In this document: in pieces, positions 1 to 5,936 of the stretch
Numbering within the stretch: position 1 is the first letter of the stretch
How the letters are laid out: every line of letters starts with the position of its first letter
NCBI GenBank assembly: GCA_910579145.1
Contig: CAJTTQ010000087.1
Location: 1-9,001 of the forward strand
From: an uncultured Eubacterium sp.
GTDB lineage: Bacteria > Bacillota > Clostridia > Lachnospirales > Lachnospiraceae
Length of the DNA: 9,001 bases
Direction: 5' to 3'
Made by a program: the position numbers and the translations under genes
Notes under the pieces: generated by a model
Seen by the model: only the letters and a program-made list of their open reading frames with translations
Databases searched by the model: none
What the model was told of the DNA's origin: nothing

Positions 1-715
1 CGAACAAACAAAGAAAAAACGGATATAAAAAGCAATAAAGCATTCCGCCCAAACTTTCTGTCAAAGTAGTACCAGCGAATGACGCATACGTCAAATCCAA
101 ATATGGGATTCCTAAAACTAATGCTAACATTTGAAAAACACGAAATACGATCCATGGCATCGCAAAAACAATATATTTGTTCTTTACAAAACAAGCTATG
201 ATCATCGTAAAAAATGCGCCAGGAAGTATCTGTAATACATACGATAGGTATACTAATAAGTAGCTCAACATTACATTGTTTTTCACTATGTTTTCAAAGA
301 TACCTAGTCCTTGTAATTTTCGTGCATCGTATTCATTAAAAGAAAAATCGCAATCATATGCCTTACAAATCAGAAAAAAAACGAGCAATACAATAAATCC
401 CATTCCCATAACCGATGTAAAAACAGCCATAACTTGATCAAATATGTATTTTCTTTTACTAGTTCTAACAATTTGATAATATGCTACTCTTTTTTTTATT
501 TCATCCGAAAAGATCACTAAAAATGGCAGTGGTGATAAAACCATAGCAACAATATGTCCTGAGCCATATACTGCTGCACATTGATAACACTCCAATGCCT
601 CATCTTGTACAATCAATGACTGATAAGACCCTGCTATGAAAGTCAACAATGTTATAATAATGGAAATCCAAAAAATCTTACTAAAAAATATATTTTTTAT
701 ATATACTTTATACAT
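1..715 (-). CDS. Polytopic membrane protein, ABC-2 type permease-like (partial, runs off left edge)
   Basis: An open frame starts with ATG at 715-713 and stays open for 238 codons to the left edge, so the C-terminus is missing. An AGGAAG ribosome binding site sits 7 nt before the ATG. The protein is very hydrophobic, with about six likely membrane segments near residues 11-32, 52-70, 95-117, 148-176, 180-203 and 222-238. A basic cytoplasmic-looking stretch (about 71-92, containing SDEIKKRV and RTSKRKY) lies between segments 2 and 3. This layout is common in ABC-2 type permeases of Bacillota peptide and lipoprotein exporters, but no diagnostic motif is present, so the permease assignment is inference. 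It lies 98 nt downstream of the exported-protein gene on the same strand, separated by a strong inverted repeat, and shares its AT-rich composition. An ATPase subunit would be expected further left, outside the window. Confidence 0.75.
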   Translation of the reverse strand, partial: MYKVYIKNIFFSKIFWISIIITLLTFIAGSYQSLIVQDEALECYQCAAVYGSGHIVAMVLSPLPFLVIFSDEIKKRVAYYQIVRTSKRKYIFDQVMAVFTSVMGMGFIVLLVFFLICKAYDCDFSFNEYDARKLQGLGIFENIVKNNVMLSYLLVYLSYVLQILPGAFFTMIIACFVKNKYIVFAMPWIVFRVFQMLALVLGIPYLDLTYASFAGTTLTESLGGMLYCFLYPFFLCLF

Positions 716-740
716 TTGTACACTTCCTATACGATCACCC

Positions 741-782
741 GCTGTTTTGACAAATACCTATACCAATATTTGTCAAAACAGC
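741..782 (-). promoter_or_regulatory. Perfect 16-bp inverted repeat between the exported-protein gene and the permease gene
   Basis: Arms 741-756 (GCTGTTTTGACAAATA) and 767-782 are exact reverse complements, with a 10-nt loop at 757-766. Neither strand has a T-run after the hairpin, so it is not a canonical intrinsic terminator. In the leftward transcript it would sit 31 nt after the exported-protein stop and 25 nt before the permease start. That position suits an intercistronic stem-loop that stabilises the upstream message or partly blocks read-through, giving more exported protein than permease. A DNA operator is the alternative. Confidence 0.6.
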
Positions 783-813
783 AGAATTTATGCAATATTA
801 ATCACAGAACATA

Positions 814-1242
814 TTATGGTCTCCAAGTTCCATCAACCCACGCACACTGGGAAGCTTTTGAATTCGTTTGCATTTTTAAATAATACTTGTCATCTGTCCC
901 GCCATAACCAGGATTATAATTCAAATATCTTCCACCATCCTCGTACTTTGCAAAATCCATTGAAACAGTAGCCTTACCATCGTTTTTTGATCGCCTTACT
1001 CTCATAGTTAATGGTAACCCGGGAGCTGCAGACGTAGAAATTGATCTTAATCTAACAAGTGCAGGACCACTTTCCTCCTTTTTTTGATCATTAGAACGAT
1101 CTGCACCACCTTTTCCATTCATGAAAAAATCATAACTATGCATTGTCGCCGCCTCACTAATTGCCCCTGCTGATGAAAGCATTGTTCCTGCTAACAGTAC
1201 TGACAATACTATTTTTTTTCCGTTTAATCTATTAATTCTCAC
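814..1242 (-). CDS. Small exported protein, possibly DUF2712-like
   Basis: This encodes a 142-aa protein starting at GTG (1242-1240), with AGAAGG 9 nt upstream. The start is supported by a classical signal peptide: a basic N-region (MRINRLNGKK), a hydrophobic core (residues 11-28), and a small-residue cleavage zone around residues 27-32. The mature part is about 110 aa, polar and basic in the middle, ending in a Tyr/Trp-rich segment (YYLKMQTNSK, then CAWVDGTWRP) with a single cysteine at residue 133. No enzyme motif is visible. The tail pattern of YYLK followed by a terminal GTW-P resembles DUF2712 secreted proteins, and the layout also recalls lactococcin 972-type small secreted proteins. 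Both resemblances are from memory and are weak. It is followed on the same strand by a permease-like gene, which suggests an exported peptide or antigen-like protein with its own transporter or self-protection system. Confidence 0.8.
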   Translation of the reverse strand: MRINRLNGKKIVLSVLLAGTMLSSAGAISEAATMHSYDFFMNGKGGADRSNDQKKEESGPALVRLRSISTSAAPGLPLTMRVRRSKNDGKATVSMDFAKYEDGGRYLNYNPGYGGTDDKYYLKMQTNSKASQCAWVDGTWRP

Positions 1243-1298
1243 TTATCTCTACCTTCTTTCTAATTTTAATTGATTTAGTATATTTGCTGTTTATTTCT

Positions 1299-1337
1299 GC
1301 GTTCTTTCCATTATAGCCTTTTATTCGAAAAGAACGC
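1299..1337 (-). promoter_or_regulatory. Hairpin in the leader, overlapping the end of the short upstream ORF
   Basis: GCGTTCTTT (1299-1307) and AAAGAACGC (1329-1337) form a 9-bp perfect stem with a 21-nt loop. In the leftward transcript the first arm lies inside the last codons of the 18-codon ORF. The second arm lies 56 nt before the GTG of the exported-protein gene. Six T residues follow on the plus strand (1338-1343), so it would be a weak terminator for rightward transcripts, but no rightward gene ends here. A minus-strand TATAAT (1311-1316) lies in the loop, so the arms could instead be an operator around a secondary promoter. Confidence 0.4.
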
Positions 1338-1377
1338 TTTTTTCAATTAACACTCTGCACAAATTCTCTTTGTACAT
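1321..1377 (-). CDS. Possible 18-aa leader peptide upstream of the exported-protein gene
   Basis: The ATG at 1377-1375 opens a frame of 18 codons ending in TAA (1323-1321), encoding MYKENLCRVLIEKSVLFE. It is preceded by an unusually good ribosome binding region (AAGGAAGGCGGTG, ending a few nt before the ATG), stronger than that of the exported-protein gene itself. The ORF lies in the transcript expected from the promoter at 1548-1576, and its end overlaps the 1299-1337 hairpin. The peptide has no recognised family or obvious signal. It could be a regulatory leader ORF, a short peptide in its own right, or the relic of a gene start. Confidence 0.35.
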   Translation of the reverse strand: MYKENLCRVLIEKSVLFE

Positions 1378-1547
1378 TCTTTCACCGCCTTCCTTTATCA
1401 TTTAATAGAAATCTATATTAGTCCCAGATTATACTCATACATTGTTGATTCTTATATACTCCCTTTGTGCATATATATACATATAGAACAATCATTTTCC
1501 CAGTCATAACATTTGAAAAGTCAAGTACAATATTCAAACGCAAACCC

Positions 1548-1576
1548 ATTATACCTTATTGCCAACTGTTTAACAA
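1548..1576 (-). promoter_or_regulatory. Sigma-A type promoter for the exported-protein/permease unit
   Basis: On the minus strand, TTGTTA (1576-1571) and a perfect TATAAT (1553-1548) are separated by exactly 17 bp. Transcription would begin near 1541, giving a leader of about 300 nt before the GTG at 1242. The -35 matches consensus at 4 of 6 positions, which fits an activator-dependent promoter, and a direct-repeat array begins 3 bp upstream of it. No other hexamer pair in this gap scores as well by eye. Confidence 0.55.
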
Positions 1577-1578
1577 TA

Positions 1579-1638
1579 CCGCAATAGTGCCACTTTCCGC
1601 ATTCCTTATAACACTTTCCGCACCTTTTTAGCACTTTA
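1579..1638 (-). repeat. In-phase direct repeats upstream of the -35, likely regulator binding sites
   Basis: On the minus strand the 11-mer TGCGGAAAGTG occurs exactly twice, at 1622-1612 and 1601-1591, 21 bp apart. The AAAGTG core occurs a third time at 1637-1632, 20 bp further upstream. A further TGCGG at 1583-1579 abuts the -35 at 1576. Spacing near 21 bp puts each copy on the same face of the helix. Such pairs of short direct repeats upstream of a weak -35 are typical of response-regulator activators, including the LytTR class that often controls exported-peptide and transporter operons. The identity of the regulator is inference. Confidence 0.55.
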
Positions 1639-1716
1639 AGCCCCAATCGCTATTCACAGCCTCACACTATTATTGTATCTAAACCCATACTATAATCCCC
1701 ACCCTTCAAAAATCAC

Positions 1717-1751
1717 AAAAAAAGCATACCGGACTTTTACATCCGATATGC
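1717..1751 (-). terminator. Rho-independent terminator of the sulfur operon
   Basis: In the leftward direction GCATATCGGA (1751-1742) pairs with TCCGGTATGC (1733-1724): 10 bp including one G-U pair, with an 8-nt loop. Seven T residues follow (plus-strand A-run 1717-1723). It lies 25 nt after the stop of the TtcA-like gene and closes the four-gene operon. Confidence 0.85.
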
Positions 1752-1776
1752 CCAATCCATAAATGCATCCCATTTT

Positions 1777-2631
1777 CTAGTATTCCCCACCATCATACCC
1801 ATCCAAAAAATGGTGCTTCACCCCATTCTGCTTATAGGCGATCACCGTATCCACATTCACATTCTCCACGCTCCGGAAAATATTTTTCGCCACCGACGGA
1901 CTCCGCTTCTCCAGTTCCCGGATCAGCTCCTTTACTTCCTCCCGCTTTGAACTCTTCTGCTCTTCCTCCGCCTCCTGTTCACACCGCTCCGTAAAGCGGC
2001 AGGCGCAGCGGATGAACCGCAGTTCATTGTAGTGCATCCAGTGGATGATGTCCTCCTCCCGGATCAGATACAGCGGCCGGATCAGCTCCATCCCCTCAAA
2101 GTTTGTACTGTGCAGCTTCGGCATCATCGTCTGGATCTGCGACCCGTACAGCATGCCCATCAGGATCGTCTCCACGACATCATCAAAGTGATGGCCGAGG
2201 GCGATCTTGTTACAGCCGAGCTCCTTCGCCCGGCTGTACAAGTACCCCCGTCTCATTCTAGCGCACAAATAGCAGGGGGATTCCATATCGTCCTTCGCCA
2301 CGATCTCGAATATATCCGTCTCAAAAACCGTGATCGGTACATGGAGCAGCTCCGCATTCCGCCGGATCGTCTCGTAATTGATCGGATTATAACCCGGATT
2401 CATCACGAGAAAGACGAGTTCAAAATTTTTCTTCCCGTGCCGCTCCAACTCCTGAAATAACTTGGCCATCAGCATGGAATCCTTGCCGCCGGAAATGCAC
2501 ACGGCGATCTTATCCCCGTCCTGGATCAGCTCATACTCGTTGATCGCCTTCGTAAATTTACACCAAATCTGTTTGCGGTATTTTTTTATGATGCTCCGCT
2601 CCACATCCCTGCATCTGTTATCCTGTTCCAT
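1777..2631 (-). CDS. TtcA-like tRNA 2-thiolation enzyme (tRNA 2-thiocytidine biosynthesis family)
   Basis: This encodes a 284-aa cytosolic protein of the PP-loop ATPase superfamily. The ATP-binding SGGKDS is at residues 47-52 and GHHFDD at 146-151. A CxxC (C120-YL-C123) and a later cysteine pair (C209-A-C211) match the cysteines that in TtcA hold a [4Fe-4S] cluster. TtcA adenylates cytidine 32 of certain tRNAs and replaces its oxygen with sulfur. A lysine/glutamate-rich insert (about 216-243) follows the second cysteine pair. E. coli TtcA is slightly longer (about 311 aa). The start ATG lies one base after the TGA of the sulfhydrylase gene, so the two are probably translationally coupled. A terminator follows, making this the last operon gene. 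Other TtcA/TilS/TtuA-type thiolases share the fold; TilS is unlikely given the cysteines and the lack of its C-terminal domains. The exact modified nucleoside is inference. Confidence 0.85.
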   Translation of the reverse strand: MEQDNRCRDVERSIIKKYRKQIWCKFTKAINEYELIQDGDKIAVCISGGKDSMLMAKLFQELERHGKKNFELVFLVMNPGYNPINYETIRRNAELLHVPITVFETDIFEIVAKDDMESPCYLCARMRRGYLYSRAKELGCNKIALGHHFDDVVETILMGMLYGSQIQTMMPKLHSTNFEGMELIRPLYLIREEDIIHWMHYNELRFIRCACRFTERCEQEAEEEQKSSKREEVKELIRELEKRSPSVAKNIFRSVENVNVDTVIAYKQNGVKHHFLDGYDGGEY

Positions 2632-2632
2632 G

Positions 2633-3934
2633 TCAGCTCACCGCCCCAAATGCTTCCTCTAAATCCTCGATGATGTCATCCACATGTTCCGTCCCGATCG
2701 ACAGACGGATCGTATTCGGATGGATGCCCTGATCCAGCAGTTCCTCCTCACTCAGCTGGGAATGCGTCGTAGAGGCCGGATGGATGACGAGGGATTTCAC
2801 ATCCGCCACATTGGCAAGCAGCGAAAATAGCTGCAGATGGTCGATAAATTTCTTTGCCGTTTCCGCATCGCCCTTGATCTCAAAGGTAAAGATCGAGCCG
2901 CCTCCGTGCGGGAAATATTTGCCGTAAAGTTCCTTCTGAACCGGATCATCCGACACCGAAGGATGGTTCACTTTCTCCACCTGCGGGTGCTTCGCCAGAT
3001 ACTCTGCGACTTTCCGTGCGTTTTCCACATGCCGCTCCACCCGCAGCGACAGCGTTTCCAATCCCTGCAGGAACAAAAACGCGTGGAACGGCGACAGGGT
3101 GGCACCGGTATCGCGCAGCAATATCGCGCGGATCTTCGTGACAAACGCCGCCGCACCGACTGCCTTGGTAAAACTGATGCCGTGATAACTCGGATTCGGC
3201 TCGGTCAGCGAGGAAAATTTTCCGCTCGCCTCCCAGTCAAACTTACCGCTGTCCACGATCACGCCGCCGATCGCCGTCCCGTGCCCGCCGATAAACTTCG
3301 TGGCCGAATGCACGACGATGTCCGCGCCGTATTCGATCGGACGCACGAGATACGGCGTTGCAAACGTATTGTCAATGACGAGCGGAATCTTATATTCATG
3401 GGCAATACCCGCCAGCTTTTCGATATCCACAACATCCGAGTTCGGATTTCCCAGCGTTTCAATAAAAACAGCCTTTGTATTGTCTTTGATCGCCTCCCGG
3501 ACAGCCGCCTCGTCAAACGGATCGACAAACGTCGTCGAAATGCCATAATCTGTCAGCGTGTGGGCCAGCAGATTATACGTGCCGCCATAAATATTTTTCG
3601 CCGCCACGATATGATCCCCGGCGTGCGCCAGATTTTGTATCGTATAAGAAATCGCCGCCGCGCCGGACGCTACCGCCAACGCTGCCACGCCGCCCTCGAG
3701 CGCCGCGATCCTCTGTTCAAAAATATCCTGAGTCGGGTTTGTCAGCCTTCCGTAAATATTTCCGGCATCTGTCAGTCCAAACCGCGCCGAAGCGTGCTCC
3801 GCATCATGGAACACATACGAAGCCGTCGCGTAGATCGGCACCGCACGCGCGTCTGTCACCGCGTCCGCCTCTTCTTGTCCTACATGAAGCTGTAATGTTT
3901 CAAATTTCAAATTTCTCTCACTGTATTTTTTCAT
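2633..3934 (-). CDS. metY: O-acetylhomoserine sulfhydrylase (aminocarboxypropyltransferase)
   Basis: This encodes a 433-aa PLP enzyme of the Cys/Met metabolism (cystathionine gamma-synthase) family. It makes homocysteine and acetate from O-acetylhomoserine and sulfide, feeding methionine synthesis by direct sulfhydrylation. Visible family marks are Y61-G-R63 (phosphate contact from the neighbouring subunit), the SGAAA cofactor loop near 90, DNTFATP (188-194), the PLP lysine K213 in SATKFIGGHG, and the substrate-carboxylate arginine near R410 in IRLSIGTEH. The long form (about 430 aa, with the insert near 235-260 containing SYHG) is typical of MetY and distinguishes it from shorter MetB, MetC and MetZ enzymes. 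The stop of the cysteine synthase gene overlaps its ribosome binding site (TAGGAGAG, ending 8 nt before the ATG), indicating coupled translation. Catalytic residues are intact. Confidence 0.93.
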   Translation of the reverse strand: MKKYSERNLKFETLQLHVGQEEADAVTDARAVPIYATASYVFHDAEHASARFGLTDAGNIYGRLTNPTQDIFEQRIAALEGGVAALAVASGAAAISYTIQNLAHAGDHIVAAKNIYGGTYNLLAHTLTDYGISTTFVDPFDEAAVREAIKDNTKAVFIETLGNPNSDVVDIEKLAGIAHEYKIPLVIDNTFATPYLVRPIEYGADIVVHSATKFIGGHGTAIGGVIVDSGKFDWEASGKFSSLTEPNPSYHGISFTKAVGAAAFVTKIRAILLRDTGATLSPFHAFLFLQGLETLSLRVERHVENARKVAEYLAKHPQVEKVNHPSVSDDPVQKELYGKYFPHGGGSIFTFEIKGDAETAKKFIDHLQLFSLLANVADVKSLVIHPASTTHSQLSEEELLDQGIHPNTIRLSIGTEHVDDIIEDLEEAFGAVS

Positions 3935-3946
3935 CCTGAATCTCTC

Positions 3947-4882
3947 CTATTCTCCAAATAATGGCGTTGACAAATACCGGTCTCCCGAATCCGGAAGAAG
4001 TGCAACAATCGTTTTTCCTTTATTTCCCGGCCTTTTTGCCAGCAGCGAAGCTGCTTTCAGCGCCGCGCCCGAAGATATACCGACCAGTATCCCCTCGCTC
4101 ACCGCAAACGCCCTGCCCTCCGCAAACGCATCCTCGTTTTCTATCGCGATCACCTCATCGTAAACATCCGTATCCAGCACATCCGGCACAAAACCGGCGC
4201 CGATTCCCTGGATCTTATGCGGCCCAGGCGTTCCCTCCGAGAGCACCGGACTGGAAGCCGGCTCGACTGCCACGACCGTAACGTCTTTCTTTTTCTCTTT
4301 TAGATACTGTCCCACTCCGGTAATCGTCCCACCTGTGCCGACTCCGGCCACAAAAATATCCACCTTCCCGTCAGTCTGATCCCAGATTTCCGGACCGGTG
4401 ACCGCCTTGTGCATGGCCGGGTTAGCAGCGTTCACAAACTGCCCGAGAATAACGGCTCCCTCGATGCCCTCTTTCAATTCCTCCGCTTTTTCGATCGCGC
4501 CCTGCATGCCCTTTGAGCCATCGGTCAGTATAAGTTGTGCCCCATAGGCACGCAGCAGTCTGCGCCGTTCCACACTCATCGTATCCGGAAGGGTGAGCAC
4601 CGCCCTGTAACCTTTCGCCGCCGCGACTGCTGCCAGACCGATCCCCGTATTGCCAGACGTCGGCTCAATGATCGTCGCGCCCGGCTTCAAGATTCCTTTC
4701 TTCTCCGCGTCTTCAATCATCGCGAGCGCAACGCGGTCTTTCACCGAACCCGCCGGATTCAGATACTCCAGTTTCGCCAGAATGACGGCATCCGACACCC
4801 CGGCCGCCTCTGCGTAACGATTCAGTTTCAGTATTGGTGTTCCTCCAATCAGTTCCAAAGAACTTTCTAATATTTTTCCCAT
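3947..4882 (-). CDS. cysK: Cysteine synthase A (O-acetylserine sulfhydrylase)
   Basis: This encodes a 311-aa PLP enzyme that makes cysteine from O-acetylserine and sulfide. In numbering from the chosen start, the PLP lysine is K48 in NPAGSVKDR. The substrate loop TSGNTG is at 75-80, the phosphate-binding GTGGT at 182-186, the cofactor-ring serine at S271 in GISSGAA, and PDSGDRYLS at 298-306. These are the CysK/CysM hallmarks, and the length is normal for CysK. Two ATGs are adjacent (4885 and 4882). The second is chosen because GAGG ends 5 nt before it, against only 2 nt before the first. The gene begins 17 nt after the LysR gene and ends 12 nt before metY. Expression is probably controlled by that LysR protein, which may sense O-acetylserine or another sulfur metabolite (inference). 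CysM-like specificity cannot be excluded by eye. Confidence 0.92.
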   Translation of the reverse strand: MGKILESSLELIGGTPILKLNRYAEAAGVSDAVILAKLEYLNPAGSVKDRVALAMIEDAEKKGILKPGATIIEPTSGNTGIGLAAVAAAKGYRAVLTLPDTMSVERRRLLRAYGAQLILTDGSKGMQGAIEKAEELKEGIEGAVILGQFVNAANPAMHKAVTGPEIWDQTDGKVDIFVAGVGTGGTITGVGQYLKEKKKDVTVVAVEPASSPVLSEGTPGPHKIQGIGAGFVPDVLDTDVYDEVIAIENEDAFAEGRAFAVSEGILVGISSGAALKAASLLAKRPGNKGKTIVALLPDSGDRYLSTPLFGE

Positions 4883-4899
4883 CATAACCTCATTTCCGC

Positions 4900-5811
4900 C
4901 TACGTCAGGCCTTTATTCTTGAATTTTGAAATTTCCTCCAGATATTTCTTCCCCAGAGGACTTATAACTACGCCCTTCCTCACGATATAGCCGATCGTCA
5001 TCACCTCATCCGACTTCAATTTCACCGCGCGGTACCCTGACCCATTCAGTTCCTCACTCAGGATGCCGGAACAAAGCGTATATCCGTTCAAGCCTACTGC
5101 CAGATTCAGCATGGTCGCGCGGTCATTCGCCTTGATCAGCTGTTTGTACTCATACGTGCTGAGAACCTCTTCCGCGAAATAGAACGAATTGTATTCGCCC
5201 TGTTCAAAGGACAGGCACGGATACTCGTCGAGATCTTCCATCGTAACTTCTTTACGGTCTGCCAGCGGATGCCCTTTCCACAAATATACATAAATCCCGC
5301 ATTTCAGGATTTCATGAAATTCCACACCGGACTGCAGAAACAGCTTCGTCAGAACTTTTTCATTGAAGTCATTGAGAAACAAAATACCGATCTCACTCCT
5401 GAAATTCTTCACGTCTTCAATGACTTCATACGTTTTCGTCTCCCGGATCGCAAATTCGTATTCGTCCATCCCGAATTGTTTCACCATCTCTACAAAGGCA
5501 ACGACCGCAAACGAATAGTGCTGCATGGAAACGGCAAATTTTTTCTTTACCGATTCCTTTGTCACATATTTCGTTTCCATCAACTGATACTGCTCCACCA
5601 CCTGCCTTGCATACCCAATAAATTCTTCTCCTTCCGGCGTCACCCAAATCCCGCGGTTCGTCCGCCGGAAGATCTCAATCCCGGCCTCCGTCTCCAGGTC
5701 CCGGATCGCCGTGGAAAGACTGGGCTGGGAAATAAAGAGCTTTCCGGCGGCCTCATTCATCGACCTGGCATCCGCCACCGTGATGGCGTATCGCAACTGT
5801 GTTAATGTCAT
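4900..5811 (-). CDS. LysR-type transcriptional regulator of the sulfur operon
   Basis: This encodes a 303-aa regulator. The N-terminal winged helix-turn-helix covers about residues 1-62, with the family pattern LTQLRYAITVAD, AAGKLFISQPSLSTAI and LE-EAGIEIFRR. The rest is the two-lobed effector-binding domain (about 88-300). An upstream ATG at 5832 is in frame, but AGGGAGG lies 4-5 nt before the ATG at 5811, and LysR proteins usually begin with an M-x-L-x-QL pattern, so 5811 is taken as the start. The gene is first in an operon with cysK, metY and the TtcA-like gene, so it likely regulates that operon and itself. Most LysR genes are divergent from their targets, so leading the operon is less common. 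Functional analogues would be CmbR or CysB-type sulfur regulators, but the effector cannot be read from the sequence. Confidence 0.9.
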   Translation of the reverse strand: MTLTQLRYAITVADARSMNEAAGKLFISQPSLSTAIRDLETEAGIEIFRRTNRGIWVTPEGEEFIGYARQVVEQYQLMETKYVTKESVKKKFAVSMQHYSFAVVAFVEMVKQFGMDEYEFAIRETKTYEVIEDVKNFRSEIGILFLNDFNEKVLTKLFLQSGVEFHEILKCGIYVYLWKGHPLADRKEVTMEDLDEYPCLSFEQGEYNSFYFAEEVLSTYEYKQLIKANDRATMLNLAVGLNGYTLCSGILSEELNGSGYRAVKLKSDEVMTIGYIVRKGVVISPLGKKYLEEISKFKNKGLT

Positions 5812-5873
5812 GTTTCCTCCCTGCGCGCGCATTGTTCATTTGCTTTGTACACCTCCCTGTACCCTATGCCATC

Positions 5874-5902
5874 ATCGTATCACACTGCTCAGCATTTGTA
5901 AA
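5874..5902 (-). promoter_or_regulatory. Promoter of the LysR-cysK-metY-ttcA operon
   Basis: On the minus strand, TTTACA (5902-5897) and TACGAT (5879-5874) are separated by 17 bp. A TG dinucleotide one base before the -10 makes it an extended -10. Transcription would start near 5867, leaving a leader of about 55 nt, too short for a T-box or SAM riboswitch. Control is therefore more likely by protein at the promoter. Confidence 0.6.
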
Positions 5903-5906
5903 ATAC

Positions 5907-5919
5907 CGAAAACTTTTCG
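5907..5919. promoter_or_regulatory. Palindrome directly upstream of the operon -35, candidate operator
   Basis: CGAAAA-C-TTTTCG is a perfect 13-bp palindrome whose edge is 4 bp upstream of the -35. LysR-type proteins commonly bind interrupted palindromes near -65 to -40 of their own promoters, so this may be the autoregulatory site. It is also 17 nt after the stop of the DUF4253 gene, but with no T-run it is a poor terminator. Confidence 0.35.
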
Positions 5920-5936
5920 TCCGCTATAGTTTTTCC

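Larger units (their letters stand above)
1243..1776. other. 534-nt AT-rich intergenic region and leader of the exported-protein gene
   Basis: This stretch separates the exported-protein gene from the sulfur operon. Reading leftward it contains the operon terminator (1717-1751), an unremarkable AT-rich segment (1639-1716), a direct-repeat array (1579-1638), a promoter (1548-1576), and about 300 nt of leader with an 18-codon ORF and a hairpin. Isolated TATAAT hexamers also occur on the minus strand at 1428-1433 and 1311-1316, without convincing -35 partners. Nothing recognisable is seen at 1434-1540. Confidence 0.6.

Noticed and set aside
741..782. Intrinsic terminator after the exported-protein gene
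   Set aside because: There is no T-run on either side of the stem; it was kept only as a stem-loop of unknown role.
636..971. 111-codon plus-strand open frame across the left genes
   Set aside because: It runs antisense to the start of the permease-like gene and the end of the exported-protein gene, crosses the inverted repeat, and has no recognisable domain.
1299..1343. Plus-strand terminator (9-bp stem plus six T residues)
   Set aside because: No rightward gene precedes it, and the 21-nt loop is long for an intrinsic terminator. A role in the leftward leader is more likely.
1591..1638. CRISPR-like repeat array
   Set aside because: The repeats are only 6-11 bp with 9-10 bp gaps and number two to three, far from CRISPR repeat and spacer sizes. 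They fit regulator sites.
2837..3895. 352-codon plus-strand open frame
   Set aside because: It lies entirely antisense to metY, whose catalytic motifs are intact. The translation is arginine/histidine-rich, as expected for the shadow frame of a GC-biased gene, and shows no domain.
5812..5867. Riboswitch or T-box ahead of the sulfur operon
   Set aside because: The leader predicted from the promoter is only about 55 nt, with no terminator hairpin or T-box sequence visible.
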